This document shows positions 5,759-13,780 of a DNA stretch of 14,026 bases, in pieces. The stretch spans positions 237 through 14,262 of the forward strand of contig DDSP01000062.1 of NCBI GenBank assembly GCA_002343445.1, in the 5' to 3' direction. Positions within the stretch are counted from its first letter, which is position 1, and every line of letters starts with the position of its first letter. The notes beneath the pieces were generated by a model. The model did no database searches. It had not been told where the DNA came from and worked only from the letters and a program-made list of their open reading frames with translations. Origin of the DNA: Chthonomonas sp. UBA2387. GTDB taxonomy: Bacteria; Armatimonadota; Fimbriimonadia; Fimbriimonadales; Fimbriimonadaceae. The position numbers and the translations under genes are program-made.

Positions 5759-6620
5759 TAGAACGATCTTTGGATTGACGCTGATCGCGTTGGGATTGGC
5801 CACGTGCCCGGTTCAGGCGCAAGTAGGGCTGACGAAAGACCAGCGCAAAGCAGTGTTCTCCCGCGACACACTTGTTGGGTCGCACCTTGGGGACGCTCTG
5901 CTCGTCGTCGTTCGGATGGATCTGCCGGAGCCCGTCGTTGAAACCATGCAATCAGGCGGATTGTTGGCGAAGGCCCGATCGCATCTCGTGTCACGGCTCG
6001 CCGGTACAGCCTCGATCAGAGCCTACATGCATCGGCCAATCGTGCTCAGGGTCGTCACCGATTCGGCAAGCCACGTCATCTTGAAATTCCCTAAGCATTC
6101 CGACCCACTCACTCCTGTGCCCTTGAAACTTGAGGGCGGTGGCTCCGACCCGAGGCTTCATCTGACGCCCGACACGATCCTTGCATCGCCGCGAGACCCA
6201 AAAGCGACGTACGAGGTGACCATGGGCCAAGGAACAGGTTTCCGCCAGGTCACCTTGAACGTGCTCGAGCCGGACCCCGTGGACTTCAGTTCGTCGTTCG
6301 GAGCTTTTGCGGTGGCGAGCCCGGGCTCCCGCCCCGCTTTTGGAATCCGTAAGCCGACATTCTCGCTCGGCCGCTCGTCGAGGCTCACCATCGACCTCGT
6401 GACACTCTTTGCGGGTGGCGAAGACCTTGCCTTGGGCTCCGCATTGAGCTACACCATGCAGATGGGCAGCGGCTATGAATCCAGCAGGGGCATCTTCGGA
6501 TTCCCAATGCGGGCGACCTTCACGTTGGGCTTCGCAGGCCTTGACGCCAAGCGGCCAGACCGGTCTGGTCGCATGTTCTTCGGCTTCGGCTTTGAAATCC
6601 CCACCGGCTCAGGTGGATAG
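5748..6620 (+). CDS. Exported hypothetical protein of the sigma operon
   Basis: This 290-aa protein is not recognised. Residues 1-25 (MKSNRTIFGLTLIALGLATC then PVQAQ) form a clear signal peptide: basic start, hydrophobic core, and a VQA cleavage site after about residue 24. C20 does not sit in a good lipobox. The mature part is rich in beta-type alternating segments (for example ALLVVVRMDLPEP, RPIVLRVVTD, TYEVTMGQGTGFRQVTLNVL). Toward the end it has glycine- and aromatic-rich strands (MRATFTLGFAG, RMFFGFGFEI) that could belong to a small outer-membrane barrel or a secreted beta domain. ATG 5748 lies inside the sigma gene, so translation is probably coupled; the TTG at 5745 is the alternative. 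It sits between a sigma factor and a hydrolase and may be the signal sensor or the product of the regulon. Confidence 0.7.
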   Translation: MKSNRTIFGLTLIALGLATCPVQAQVGLTKDQRKAVFSRDTLVGSHLGDALLVVVRMDLPEPVVETMQSGGLLAKARSHLVSRLAGTASIRAYMHRPIVLRVVTDSASHVILKFPKHSDPLTPVPLKLEGGGSDPRLHLTPDTILASPRDPKATYEVTMGQGTGFRQVTLNVLEPDPVDFSSSFGAFAVASPGSRPAFGIRKPTFSLGRSSRLTIDLVTLFAGGEDLALGSALSYTMQMGSGYESSRGIFGFPMRATFTLGFAGLDAKRPDRSGRMFFGFGFEIPTGSGG

Positions 6621-6644
6621 GATTCCCATAGGAGAGACCTCAGA

Positions 6645-8150
6645 ATGCCCATCCTTTTCGTCCACGGTTACAGCGCCGAAGGAAACTCGGCCAGCCCGCA
6701 GGCCATTCGGAGCATTTACAAGAAGCTGCCTGCACTGCTGCAGAATCGACTCCAGGTCGAAGTCCAGGAACTAAACCTGAGCCGGTACATCTCGCTCGAC
6801 GACTCCATCACTTTGGACGACGTGTCGAACGCGATGCAGCGGGCGCTCGAGCGGAACTTTCCAACGTTTCTAACCGGTCGCTTCGACATTGTGACCCATT
6901 CGACCGGGGCGATTGTCGTCAGGAACTGGTTGCTCAAGCACTGGGATCCTGAGACTCCATGCCCTGCAAGGAACATCGTTCACTTGGCTGGCGCGCACTT
7001 TGGGAGTCCGTGGGCACATATCGGCAGGTCCCAGATAGCGAAGTGGGCCAGGCTGATCTTGTTCGGTACGGGACGAGGCCAGCAAATCCTCGACCGTCTC
7101 GAGCTGGGTTCGAACGCCACGATCGAGCTGCATCGCAGATTGAACCTCAAGAAACGGGCACACGCTGCAAGGGCGCCCCGAGAGTTCTGCATCGTCGGAA
7201 GCCAGTACGCGGACAGCTTTGCGCCGATTCCAGTCAAGTACGCGAACGAGGAGGGATCGGACGGGGTTGTGCGCGTCGCCGCTTCAAGTCCCAACTTTGT
7301 CTACGGGCGGTTCGTTCCGAGCGAGCAGGCTTTGCAGGCCCTCCAAACATCCGACCTGTTTTCGCTGGAGGCGTTGAGGTCGCCCACCTCCGTGCGCTCC
7401 CTGAGAAAACCACGACCGGAGCTAGACAATCTATATCGTTTCGACTCGGATGCAGAAGCCAGATTCGACGATGTTCCGCTGGCTGTCGTCTCCGATACTT
7501 CCCACTCTTCCATCCTTGATCCAGAGCCGACTCCCGCGGCGAGTGGTGGCGACGTACTCGGACTGATCGGAGCCGCTATCGGCTTGGGCGACTCGGCACT
7601 TGTCGGTGAGATTCAAGCCGTTTCGAATCTGTTTGAAGATGCCACACGAACCGCACGGATGGCCATTGCACAAAGGAGGAAACGTCGTGTCGCGCTCGTT
7701 GCCGAAGTTGACCCTAGAGAGCAGTTCAACCGGTATGCTCAAGTGGTGATCCGGGTCTTCGATCAAGACTCCAACCCGGTCAAACACTTCAACGCCTACT
7801 TCAACCCGTTTCCTGGAGAGGCGCCTAGCCGATTCATCAACGATCTCTTCGCCGACGGTCACCCAAACGAGGTGTCGAGCAACACGATCACCTTCTACAT
7901 CAAGGTGTTCGATTGGGACGAATCGGCGAGGGATTGGGTGCACGCGGTCGCCCAGGTCAAAGGCTGCACTCTCGAGATCGATGCGCTTGCCCACGACTCG
8001 GAGCACATCCGGTACCTGCCGTTTAGGAAGGCGTTCTCTCAGGGAACCTTGGCAAACTGGCTCGTGCCTGATCGAACGACCGTCATCGACGTTCATGTTC
8101 AGCGCGTTGCCTCGGATCAAGTATTCAGAATAGTGCCCTTCGCGCTGTGA
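6645..8150 (+). CDS. Alpha/beta-hydrolase, lipase/esterase-like, with C-terminal domain
   Basis: This 501-aa protein has an N-terminal alpha/beta-hydrolase of the lipase type. ILFVHGYS (3-10) gives the oxyanion-hole HG. FDIVTHSTGAIVVRNWL (80-96) carries nucleophile S86 in THSTG. EGSDGVVRVAA (203-213) carries the likely acid D206. VSDTSHSSIL (282-291) carries the likely catalytic H287. The HLAGAHFGSPWA segment after the nucleophile is typical of lipases of the PGAP1/LipA-like group. Residues about 325-501 form a separate beta-rich region (QVVIRVFDQDSNPV, NTITFYIKVFDWDES, TVIDVHVQRVASDQVF) not assigned to any family. No signal peptide is seen, so it probably acts in the cytoplasm unless secreted by another route. 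GGAGAG lies 8 bases before the ATG, and the gene begins 24 bases after the exported-protein stop, so it is probably in the sigma operon. Substrate is unknown. Confidence 0.85.
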   Translation: MPILFVHGYSAEGNSASPQAIRSIYKKLPALLQNRLQVEVQELNLSRYISLDDSITLDDVSNAMQRALERNFPTFLTGRFDIVTHSTGAIVVRNWLLKHWDPETPCPARNIVHLAGAHFGSPWAHIGRSQIAKWARLILFGTGRGQQILDRLELGSNATIELHRRLNLKKRAHAARAPREFCIVGSQYADSFAPIPVKYANEEGSDGVVRVAASSPNFVYGRFVPSEQALQALQTSDLFSLEALRSPTSVRSLRKPRPELDNLYRFDSDAEARFDDVPLAVVSDTSHSSILDPEPTPAASGGDVLGLIGAAIGLGDSALVGEIQAVSNLFEDATRTARMAIAQRRKRRVALVAEVDPREQFNRYAQVVIRVFDQDSNPVKHFNAYFNPFPGEAPSRFINDLFADGHPNEVSSNTITFYIKVFDWDESARDWVHAVAQVKGCTLEIDALAHDSEHIRYLPFRKAFSQGTLANWLVPDRTTVIDVHVQRVASDQVFRIVPFAL

Positions 8151-8163
8151 TGGCTGCGCGATC

Positions 8164-8190
8164 GCTTAGGTGACCCTTCCCGCGCTAAGC
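8164..8190. other. Inverted repeat after the hydrolase gene
   Basis: GCTTAG (8164-8169) and CTAAGC (8185-8190) are perfect complements separated by 15 bases, 14 bases past the hydrolase stop. The stem is short, the loop long and no T-run follows, so it is weak evidence for an operon end. The remaining interval to 8328 shows no gene or clear promoter. Confidence 0.25.
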
Positions 8191-8328
8191 ACCCTTCAAA
8201 TCGGCAAGTCCATCGTCGAGTGCAGGTCGCAGGCGGTTCGTTGCTTCGAAGATGGGATTCGTTGACGGGACTGCATCCTCCATCCACGCTGGAGAATCAT
8301 TGCCTCCCGACGAGGCTCTGGTGATCCA

Positions 8329-9276
8329 ATGAAGCCCACATGCACCTATCAAGAGGTCGTCGAGCGAACGCTCGCGACCGCCTCGCAGTCCTGGGACAAG
8401 ATCGTTCCCGCGACCGACATCCGGCTGTCGAACGGCATGGTCGTTCTACACTCGACCAATGGAGATCGCCGAGAACTCTCGGCCACAACTTGGGCCGAGG
8501 GTCAACTCTGCGCCAAGCTCGGCATCCCCGCCCAGTACTTCAGGCGTTGCCCGCCCGAACTCCAAGACGCCCAGTTCGCGTACTGGATGGACCGGCTTTG
8601 CGAGACCAAGCCCAAGCCGATCCTCCTGCGCGGCTGCGGCGAAACCGTGCGCGGCATCCTCAGCTCGAGGTACGCGCGCATCGACAACGTCCAGTTGGTC
8701 GAAGCGGCGAGACCGCTCGCGGAACAAGGGCTCGTCCCCGTGTGGTTCGAGGAGTCGGACGCGAGCTTTCATCTACGCGTTGTGGACCCGAGCCCCATCG
8801 GAGAGGCGAAGCCCGGCGACCCCCTGTTTCGCGGCGTCCACATCGCCAACAGCGAAGTCGGCAAGCGCACGCTCTCGGTCGATGCGATCGTGTACCGGCA
8901 AGTCTGCGCCAATGGCCTGGTCCGGCTGGTCAAGAACCGGAGCGTCCTCGCGCGAAGGCACGTCGGCACGATTCTGAACCTTGGACCGACGGTTCTCGCC
9001 GCCGCCGAGCAGGCACTTGCGCTGGGCGCCGAGACCGCGCACGCTCTTGCCGAATCCCGCACCAAACCCGTCGCGGACCCCGAGGGCGAGGTCGAGCGGC
9101 TCGGCGCGGCATGGGACCTGTCGGAGGACGTCCAAGAGAGCATCGTCCGGCAACTGTCCTACGAGCCCGAACCCGAGACCGCCTTCGGTCTGATCAACGC
9201 GATCACGGCCGCCGCGCAACGCCAAGAGCCCGACAACCGATTCCGTCTGGAGTCGCTCGCCGGATCGTTGCTATAG
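8329..9276 (+). CDS. DUF932 phage/plasmid-like protein
   Basis: This 315-aa protein belongs to the DUF932 group (phage/plasmid-like protein, TIGR03299 type). The signature pieces are RGILSSRYARIDNVQLVEA (108-126), matching the usual 'rgi-S-rY-piDN', and GVHIANSEVGKRTLSVDAIV then YRQVCANGLV (169-198), matching 'NS-vG--s--v----yr-vC-NG'. Members occur widely on phages, plasmids and integrated elements, often near replication or defence genes; biochemical role is not settled. The start codon has only a weak ribosome binding site. The length agrees with the short form of the family. A good intrinsic terminator follows 20 bases after the stop, so it is transcribed separately from the glycosyltransferases. 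Its presence argues that mobile DNA extends at least this far from the recombinase. Confidence 0.85.
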   Translation: MKPTCTYQEVVERTLATASQSWDKIVPATDIRLSNGMVVLHSTNGDRRELSATTWAEGQLCAKLGIPAQYFRRCPPELQDAQFAYWMDRLCETKPKPILLRGCGETVRGILSSRYARIDNVQLVEAARPLAEQGLVPVWFEESDASFHLRVVDPSPIGEAKPGDPLFRGVHIANSEVGKRTLSVDAIVYRQVCANGLVRLVKNRSVLARRHVGTILNLGPTVLAAAEQALALGAETAHALAESRTKPVADPEGEVERLGAAWDLSEDVQESIVRQLSYEPEPETAFGLINAITAAAQRQEPDNRFRLESLAGSLL

Positions 9277-9296
9277 GTCCCTCAATCCAACATCCG

Positions 9297-9326
9297 CCTC
9301 CCGCTTATCTGCGGGAGGATTTCTCT
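9297..9326 (+). terminator. Intrinsic terminator of the DUF932 gene
   Basis: CCTCCCGC (9297-9304) and GCGGGAGG (9311-9318) form a perfect 8-bp stem with loop TTATCT, followed by ATTTCTCTT, a T-rich though not unbroken tract. It sits 20 bases after the stop at 9276. Confidence 0.75.
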
Positions 9327-9355
9327 TAAGTGCGCATTGTGCCAAAATCAATCAA

Positions 9356-9511
9356 ATGAATGCACCTCAAGACACCTACCGATGCTCGAAATGTGGAAAA
9401 CGCACACAGGTGCCAGCTGGGACCCCTCCGCCTGACAAGTCCAGAGATCTTCCCTGCAAAAAGGCGGACGGCACATTCGACCCAACAGGGCACAGTTGGA
9501 AAAAGCAGTAG
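9356..9511 (+). CDS. Small zinc-ribbon-like protein (51 aa)
   Basis: The protein begins MNAPQDTYRCSKCGKRTQVP, has a proline-rich turn (AGTPPPDKSRD), and ends DPTGHSWKKQ. C10 and C13 form a CxxC knuckle, and C34 with H47 could complete a metal site. The pattern 'Y-CSKCG ... PP-D ... C ... HxW' is a recurrent design among tiny bacterial zinc-ribbon proteins of unknown role, which supports a real gene despite its size. No good ribosome binding site is seen before the ATG, which follows the DUF932 terminator closely, so a leaderless or weakly translated transcript is possible. It stops 178 bases before the large glycosyltransferase. Function is not assigned. Confidence 0.65.
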   Translation: MNAPQDTYRCSKCGKRTQVPAGTPPPDKSRDLPCKKADGTFDPTGHSWKKQ

Positions 9512-9600
9512 CCCGGCTCCGTCGAAGGCTTGCCTGCGCTTCGGACCTTCGAAGTTGCCTCTCTCTCACGTCGGGACTCCAATCAGTCCTGGCTTTGTCC

Positions 9601-9621
9601 TGTGAATCTTCTTCGTTCACA
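9601..9621. other. Inverted repeat upstream of the glycosyltransferase gene
   Basis: TGTGAA (9601-9606) and TTCACA (9616-9621) pair around the 9-base loop TCTTCTTCG. Flanking TTGT and ACAA extend the stem with a two-base bulge. It lies 69 bases before the ATG at 9690. It may be a regulator site or a leader hairpin. No T-run follows. Confidence 0.35.
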
Positions 9622-9689
9622 ACAATCTGCAAAGGAAACCCGGGTCCGCATTGCGAAATCAGTCCAGATCACTCGGAGATTCCTCAGAA

Positions 9690-12600
9690 ATGGCATCCAA
9701 GGGCAAGAACATCCTCTCGGCGTACATGGTCCACGACGACCACTGGTACCTCGCCGAGTCGGCGAAGTCGTTCGCGATCGCGGGGCCGGTCGCCGTCTTC
9801 GTGTCGCGCAAGCCGTGGAACGGAGCGGAAGGCGACTGGGAGCGGTCGGTCCGCGTCGCGGAAGCCGCGGAAGCCGAAGTCGTTCTCGGAGATTGGACCT
9901 CTGAAGAAGACCATCGGCGCGCGGTTCTATCCTGGGCCGCGAAACGAACCCAGACCCTACTCGTGCCGGATTCGGACGAGATCGTCGAGCCCGAACTTCT
10001 CGACAAGCTCGTTCGCGCGGCGGGTGCGGGCATCGCGCAGCGAATGTTTTGCGAGATGGACACGTACTGGAAGAGTCCCGAGTACGTGATCCGACCCAGA
10101 GAACGGCTTCTCGCGACCATCGCGGTCGATCCGCGCGTCTGCGAGGTTGTGAGGCGACGGGAATACTCGGGCGGGGCCGGGCTCGTGCTCGGCGCGGAAC
10201 ACGGCGTCCTCCACCACCTCTCGTACGCCGGCCCCGAAGATCGGATCAGGCGCAAGATCGAGACATGGAGCCATGCGAACGAGGTCGTCCCTGATTGGGA
10301 GCGGCGGGTATGGACGGCTTGGGACGACGATCGCACCATGCGCGATCTGCATCCGACCCATCCCGAAGCGTACGGGTTCGCCGAACGGATCAAGCCGCCC
10401 AAGGTCCTCCAACCCGCTTGGGCCCGGTACGTCGAGGCTTGCGGCGGCGAAGACCCGCTCCATCCGGCGGAAGCCGCTCCGCGCAAGGTCGAGCCCTGGC
10501 CGAGCGTCTCCGTCGTGATCCCCCTGTACGGCGGACCGAACGAGATCGAGACCTGTTTGGCCACGCTCGCGGATTCGGCGGACCTGCTGAGCGAGGTGGT
10601 CGTCGTGGACGACCGTTCGCCCGACGAGGCGCCCGAGGTCGTGAAGGACTTCGCGATCGCAAAGTTGATCCGCAACGAGAAGAACCTCGGGTTCGGCCAA
10701 ACCTGCAACCGGGGCATCGAGGCGACCACGGGCGAAATCGTCTTGCTTCTCAACAGCGACGCGTACCCGACGCGGCCGGCGATCTTGCGGCTGATCGAGT
10801 CGATCTCGAACTCGGGCAGCGTCGCGGCGGCGGGACCGTATTCGGACAACGTCGGCCACCTGCAGCGAACGCCCGTAACGTTCACCGACCCCCAGAGAGC
10901 GAGGCTGTTCGCCGAGGACTTCGCCCTGCGTCCCGACGAGGACGAGGAATGCGACATGCTGGTCGGCTTCTGCCTGGCCGTCCGCAGAAGGGCGCTGGAC
11001 GACGCCGGCCTCTTCGATCCCGCCTTCGGCACGGGTCTGTTCGAGGACAACGACCTCTGTCACAGGCTTCGCCGGGCAGGGTATCGGCTGGTGCTCTCCA
11101 AACGCTCCTTCGTCCGGCACGTCGGGCACGCCAGCTTGAACCGGAAAGCGAAAGAAGAAGGAGTCGTCGGCGCGGAACGGTTCGCAACGAACGAAGCCCT
11201 GTACCGCGCCAAATGGCGCAGAGACGTCGAGTCCGGCTTCGCCAGCCACCTGTGCGGCACGTCATCGGAGCGCGTCCGCTTCGACGAGTCGCGCAAGCCC
11301 GAGCGTCTGGAGCGCGAGATCGCCGCGCTGCGAAAGAAGGCCGACGTCTCGCTGTGCATGATCGTCAAGAACGAGGAGCGGGTGCTCGCCGATTGCTTGA
11401 CGTCGGCCAAGCCTTTCTTCCGACAGATCGTGGTGGTGGACACCGGCTCGACGGACCGCACGATCGAGATCGCCGAGCGGCACGGCGCGGAAGTGGTCCG
11501 GATCGAATGGCCCGACAGCTTCGCCCAGGCGCGCAACGAATCGCTGGCCAGAGCCAAGGGCAGGTGGATCTTCTGGATGGACGCGGACGACACGCTCCCC
11601 TGGGCCTCCGGAGAGACAATCCTTCGCGCGGCGGTTTCGGCGGCCCCGGAGATCGCGGGCTTCGTCGTCCCCGTGCGCTTCGTCACCGACGACCCCCTCT
11701 ATGGAACGCGGGTGGATCACGTCAAGCTCTTCCGCAACCGCAAGAACGTCCGCTTCGAAGGCCGCATCCACGAGCAGATCCTCCCCTCGCTCAGGGCTTC
11801 CGGGGGCGAGATCGCGCGCCTCGACTGCGAGGTTCTGCATTCGGGATACGACACCTCGGACGAGGGCCAGAAGCGCAAACGCGAGCGCGACTACCGCCTG
11901 CTCGAACTCGATCTTGCCGACGCGCCCGAGCACCCGTTCAAGCGCTTCAACCTGGGCATGACGCTCCACTACGACCAACGTCACGAAGAGGCGTTGGAGC
12001 AATTGGCCCGTTCCATCGCCAACGCGCATCCGAACGAGTCGCACGTCCGCAAGGCGCGGGCGCTGCAAACGGTCTCGCTCAAGGCCCTGGGACGCGTCGA
12101 AGAGGCCAAGGAGACCATCGAGCGAGGGCTGGACGCCGCGCCGGGCGATCCGGAACTCCTCTTCCACCGCGCGGGCATCGCCTGGGACGAGGGAAGGCTC
12201 GAAGACGCCGTCGCCGACTACTTCGCCGTGCTCGGCAGCGACATCTCCGGCAACTTCTCCAGCGTGGACCTGGGCATCCTCGGGTTCAAGAGCCACCTCA
12301 ACATCGCGGGCGTCCACATGCAGGCGGGGCGGTACCTAGCGGCCAGAGACCACTTCCGCCGCGCGATCGAACTCCATCCGGGCCACGGCGACGGCATCGC
12401 GGGCTTCTTCCGCGCCGCGCTCTCGGCGGGGGACCTCTCGGCGGCGGAGGACTGTCTGCGCCGCTTGGCGGCGGCCGAAGGAACGAGCGTCCGATGGGCG
12501 GAACTGCTGGGCGAAGCCGCGCGGGCATCGGGCGGTCCCGGTCTGGAACTCGACCGGTTGCGCGCCGCGGCGGCCGCCTATCCCCATTCGTTCGGGCCGG

Positions 12601-12839
12601 GGCTGGTGCTGGCCCGCAGGCTCTCGCAGGAAGGCTTCCACGCCGAGGCGCTCCCGCTCCTGCTGCGCTTGGAAAGCCAGGATGTGGCGGAGGCCGCGTT
12701 CTTCCTGGGCGTCCACGCCCAGAGGTCGGGGCGGTTCGAGGAGGCGCTGGGCTGGATGGAGCGCGCCCTCGCCCTCAACCCCGGCCACGACCAGACCCTG
12801 CGCCAAGTCGAAGGGCTGCGGAGGGCGCTCGGCAGGTGA
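9690..12839 (+). CDS. Giant multidomain glycosyltransferase with TPR tail
   Basis: The protein has 1049 aa in four parts. (1) About 8-170: a GT-A-like domain opening with NILSAYMVHDDHWYLAES and carrying LVPDSDEIVEP, where D94-S-D96 resembles a DXD metal motif. (2) About 271-485: a family 2 glycosyltransferase with SVSVVIPLYGGPNEIETCL, VVVVDDRSPDE, NLGFGQTCNRGIEATTGEIV, LLLNSDAYP (D357) and the acceptor-side motif GLFEDNDLCHRLRRAGY. (3) About 552-730: a second family 2 domain with VSLCMIVKNEERVLADCL, VVVDTGSTDRT and FWMDADDTLP (D631-A-D633). (4) About 750-1049: helical TPR-type repeats, e.g. GRVEEAKETIERGLDAAPGD and GRFEEALGWMERALALNPGH. It probably adds sugars to a cell-surface polymer or protein, in the cytoplasm or at the inner membrane. 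Start ATG 9690 is preferred over the TTG at 9651; GGAG lies 12 bases upstream. Its stop overlaps the next gene by four bases. Confidence 0.9.
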   Translation: MASKGKNILSAYMVHDDHWYLAESAKSFAIAGPVAVFVSRKPWNGAEGDWERSVRVAEAAEAEVVLGDWTSEEDHRRAVLSWAAKRTQTLLVPDSDEIVEPELLDKLVRAAGAGIAQRMFCEMDTYWKSPEYVIRPRERLLATIAVDPRVCEVVRRREYSGGAGLVLGAEHGVLHHLSYAGPEDRIRRKIETWSHANEVVPDWERRVWTAWDDDRTMRDLHPTHPEAYGFAERIKPPKVLQPAWARYVEACGGEDPLHPAEAAPRKVEPWPSVSVVIPLYGGPNEIETCLATLADSADLLSEVVVVDDRSPDEAPEVVKDFAIAKLIRNEKNLGFGQTCNRGIEATTGEIVLLLNSDAYPTRPAILRLIESISNSGSVAAAGPYSDNVGHLQRTPVTFTDPQRARLFAEDFALRPDEDEECDMLVGFCLAVRRRALDDAGLFDPAFGTGLFEDNDLCHRLRRAGYRLVLSKRSFVRHVGHASLNRKAKEEGVVGAERFATNEALYRAKWRRDVESGFASHLCGTSSERVRFDESRKPERLEREIAALRKKADVSLCMIVKNEERVLADCLTSAKPFFRQIVVVDTGSTDRTIEIAERHGAEVVRIEWPDSFAQARNESLARAKGRWIFWMDADDTLPWASGETILRAAVSAAPEIAGFVVPVRFVTDDPLYGTRVDHVKLFRNRKNVRFEGRIHEQILPSLRASGGEIARLDCEVLHSGYDTSDEGQKRKRERDYRLLELDLADAPEHPFKRFNLGMTLHYDQRHEEALEQLARSIANAHPNESHVRKARALQTVSLKALGRVEEAKETIERGLDAAPGDPELLFHRAGIAWDEGRLEDAVADYFAVLGSDISGNFSSVDLGILGFKSHLNIAGVHMQAGRYLAARDHFRRAIELHPGHGDGIAGFFRAALSAGDLSAAEDCLRRLAAAEGTSVRWAELLGEAARASGGPGLELDRLRAAAAAYPHSFGPGLVLARRLSQEGFHAEALPLLLRLESQDVAEAAFFLGVHAQRSGRFEEALGWMERALALNPGHDQTLRQVEGLRRALGR

Positions 12840-13750
12840 AGGTCTCGATCCTGGTCGTCTCCTACAACTCCGAACCCACGCTCGGGGACTGTCTCCTGCG
12901 GGCGCTCGCCACGTCCCAACCGCAAGACGAGATCGTCGTGGTGGACAACGCCTCGGCGGATTCGAGCGCCGACGTCGTCCGCGCCGTCGCCCGCGATTGC
13001 CCCCGCGTGAGCCTCGCCGCCAACGGAACCAACCGCTTCTACGCAAAGGCCGCCAACCAGGCCGCGTCGCTGGCACAGGGCGAGGGCTTCCTCTTCCTGA
13101 ACCCCGACGCGCGGCTGTACCCCGGCTGGCGGGAGCGGTTCGAGAGTCTTATCCTCGACCCGCCGACGCGCCGTCCGGTGGGAGCGGTGGGGCCGGTGTC
13201 CGACGGTTCGATGGGCCGCCAGTTCGTCGGGCTGCAGCTCCCGCCCGGCTTGCGTCCGCCAGACGCCGACCACGCCGCCGAGGCCGTGGCCCGGTTCAAC
13301 TCGGGCACCTACGAATGCGTCAAGCTGCTGGTGGGGTTCTGCCTGTTCGTCCCCCGCAGCGTGTGGGAGTCGGCGCCCGCCGCGTACGGTTCGCTAGGCC
13401 CGCCCCGGACTCCCCACCTGCATCAAACCGAAAACCAGCCGAACCCCACCGGACAATACCGAACTTCACCGAACCCTACCGAACAAGCCCCCTTCGGCTT
13501 TCACCCCGACCTCGAACTGGGCTGCGACGACCTGGAGTTCTCGTGGCGTCTGCGGCGGAGCGGGTTCGAACTGCTGATCGCAAGAGACGTGTTCGCCTCG
13601 CACGCGTGCCGGGTCAGCTTCTCGCGCGCCGACTTCGAAACCGCCAAGAAGGTCGCGGAAGCCGACGCAGCAATGCAACGCATCCTTGGAGAGGCGCATG
13701 GCGGATCGGTGGACAGGGTTGACCTTTTCGGCTTCGACCCGTTCGGGTGA
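12836..13750 (+). CDS. Family 2 glycosyltransferase with repeat-coded insert
   Basis: This is a 304-aa GT-A enzyme: VKVSILVVSYNSEPTLGDCL (1-20), IVVVDNASADSS (33-44), FLFLNPDARLYPGW with D91 as the metal site (86-99), KLLVGFCLFVPRSVW (163-177) and the acceptor-side motif GCDDLEFSWRLRRSGFELLI (229-248). This is the order of domain 2 in the preceding protein, to which it is clearly similar. The start is GTG 12836-12838, which overlaps the previous TGA (GTGA), giving translational coupling and suggesting the two enzymes act on the same glycan. Residues about 189-218, between the LVGFC and CDDLEF motifs, are Pro/Asn/Gln/Thr-rich and coded by imperfect 10-bp repeats; they are absent from the matching stretch of the neighbour's domain. 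The insert keeps the frame, so the enzyme may still work. The tail ends VDRVDLFGFDPFG. Confidence 0.88.
   Translation: MKVSILVVSYNSEPTLGDCLLRALATSQPQDEIVVVDNASADSSADVVRAVARDCPRVSLAANGTNRFYAKAANQAASLAQGEGFLFLNPDARLYPGWRERFESLILDPPTRRPVGAVGPVSDGSMGRQFVGLQLPPGLRPPDADHAAEAVARFNSGTYECVKLLVGFCLFVPRSVWESAPAAYGSLGPPRTPHLHQTENQPNPTGQYRTSPNPTEQAPFGFHPDLELGCDDLEFSWRLRRSGFELLIARDVFASHACRVSFSRADFETAKKVAEADAAMQRILGEAHGGSVDRVDLFGFDPFG
13427..13487 (+). repeat. Imperfect 10-bp tandem repeat inside the glycosyltransferase gene
   Basis: Copies of ACCGaac-nnn (first GCCG) start at 13438, 13448, 13458, 13468 and 13478, exactly 10 bases apart, with one more ACCG at 13427 (11 bases earlier). Units read GCCGAACCCC, ACCGGACAAT, ACCGAACTTC, ACCGAACCCT, ACCGAACAAG. 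Because 10 is not a multiple of 3, each unit is read in a different frame until three have passed, so copy-number changes of one or two would break the gene. Confidence 0.75.
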
Positions 13751-13780
13751 AGGGGCCTGCCGCGCCAACCTACGGCAGTC

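Noticed and set aside
8151..8328. Promoter TTGACG near 8260 for the DUF932 gene
   Set aside because: No acceptable -10 hexamer lies 16-18 bases downstream, so no promoter is called.
9957..12317. Long minus-strand frames across the glycosyltransferase gene
   Set aside because: Mirror frames of high-GC coding sequence, Val/Asp/Arg-rich, no ribosome binding sites or domains.
10295..12835. Very long open frame (+) overlapping the giant glycosyltransferase
   Set aside because: It is the +1 shadow of a GC-rich gene: Arg/Gly/Pro-rich with no motifs. Only its part after 12836 is real, where it becomes the second glycosyltransferase.
13427..13487. Possible CRISPR array
   Set aside because: Units are 10 bases without spacers and lie inside a coding frame; this is a plain tandem repeat.
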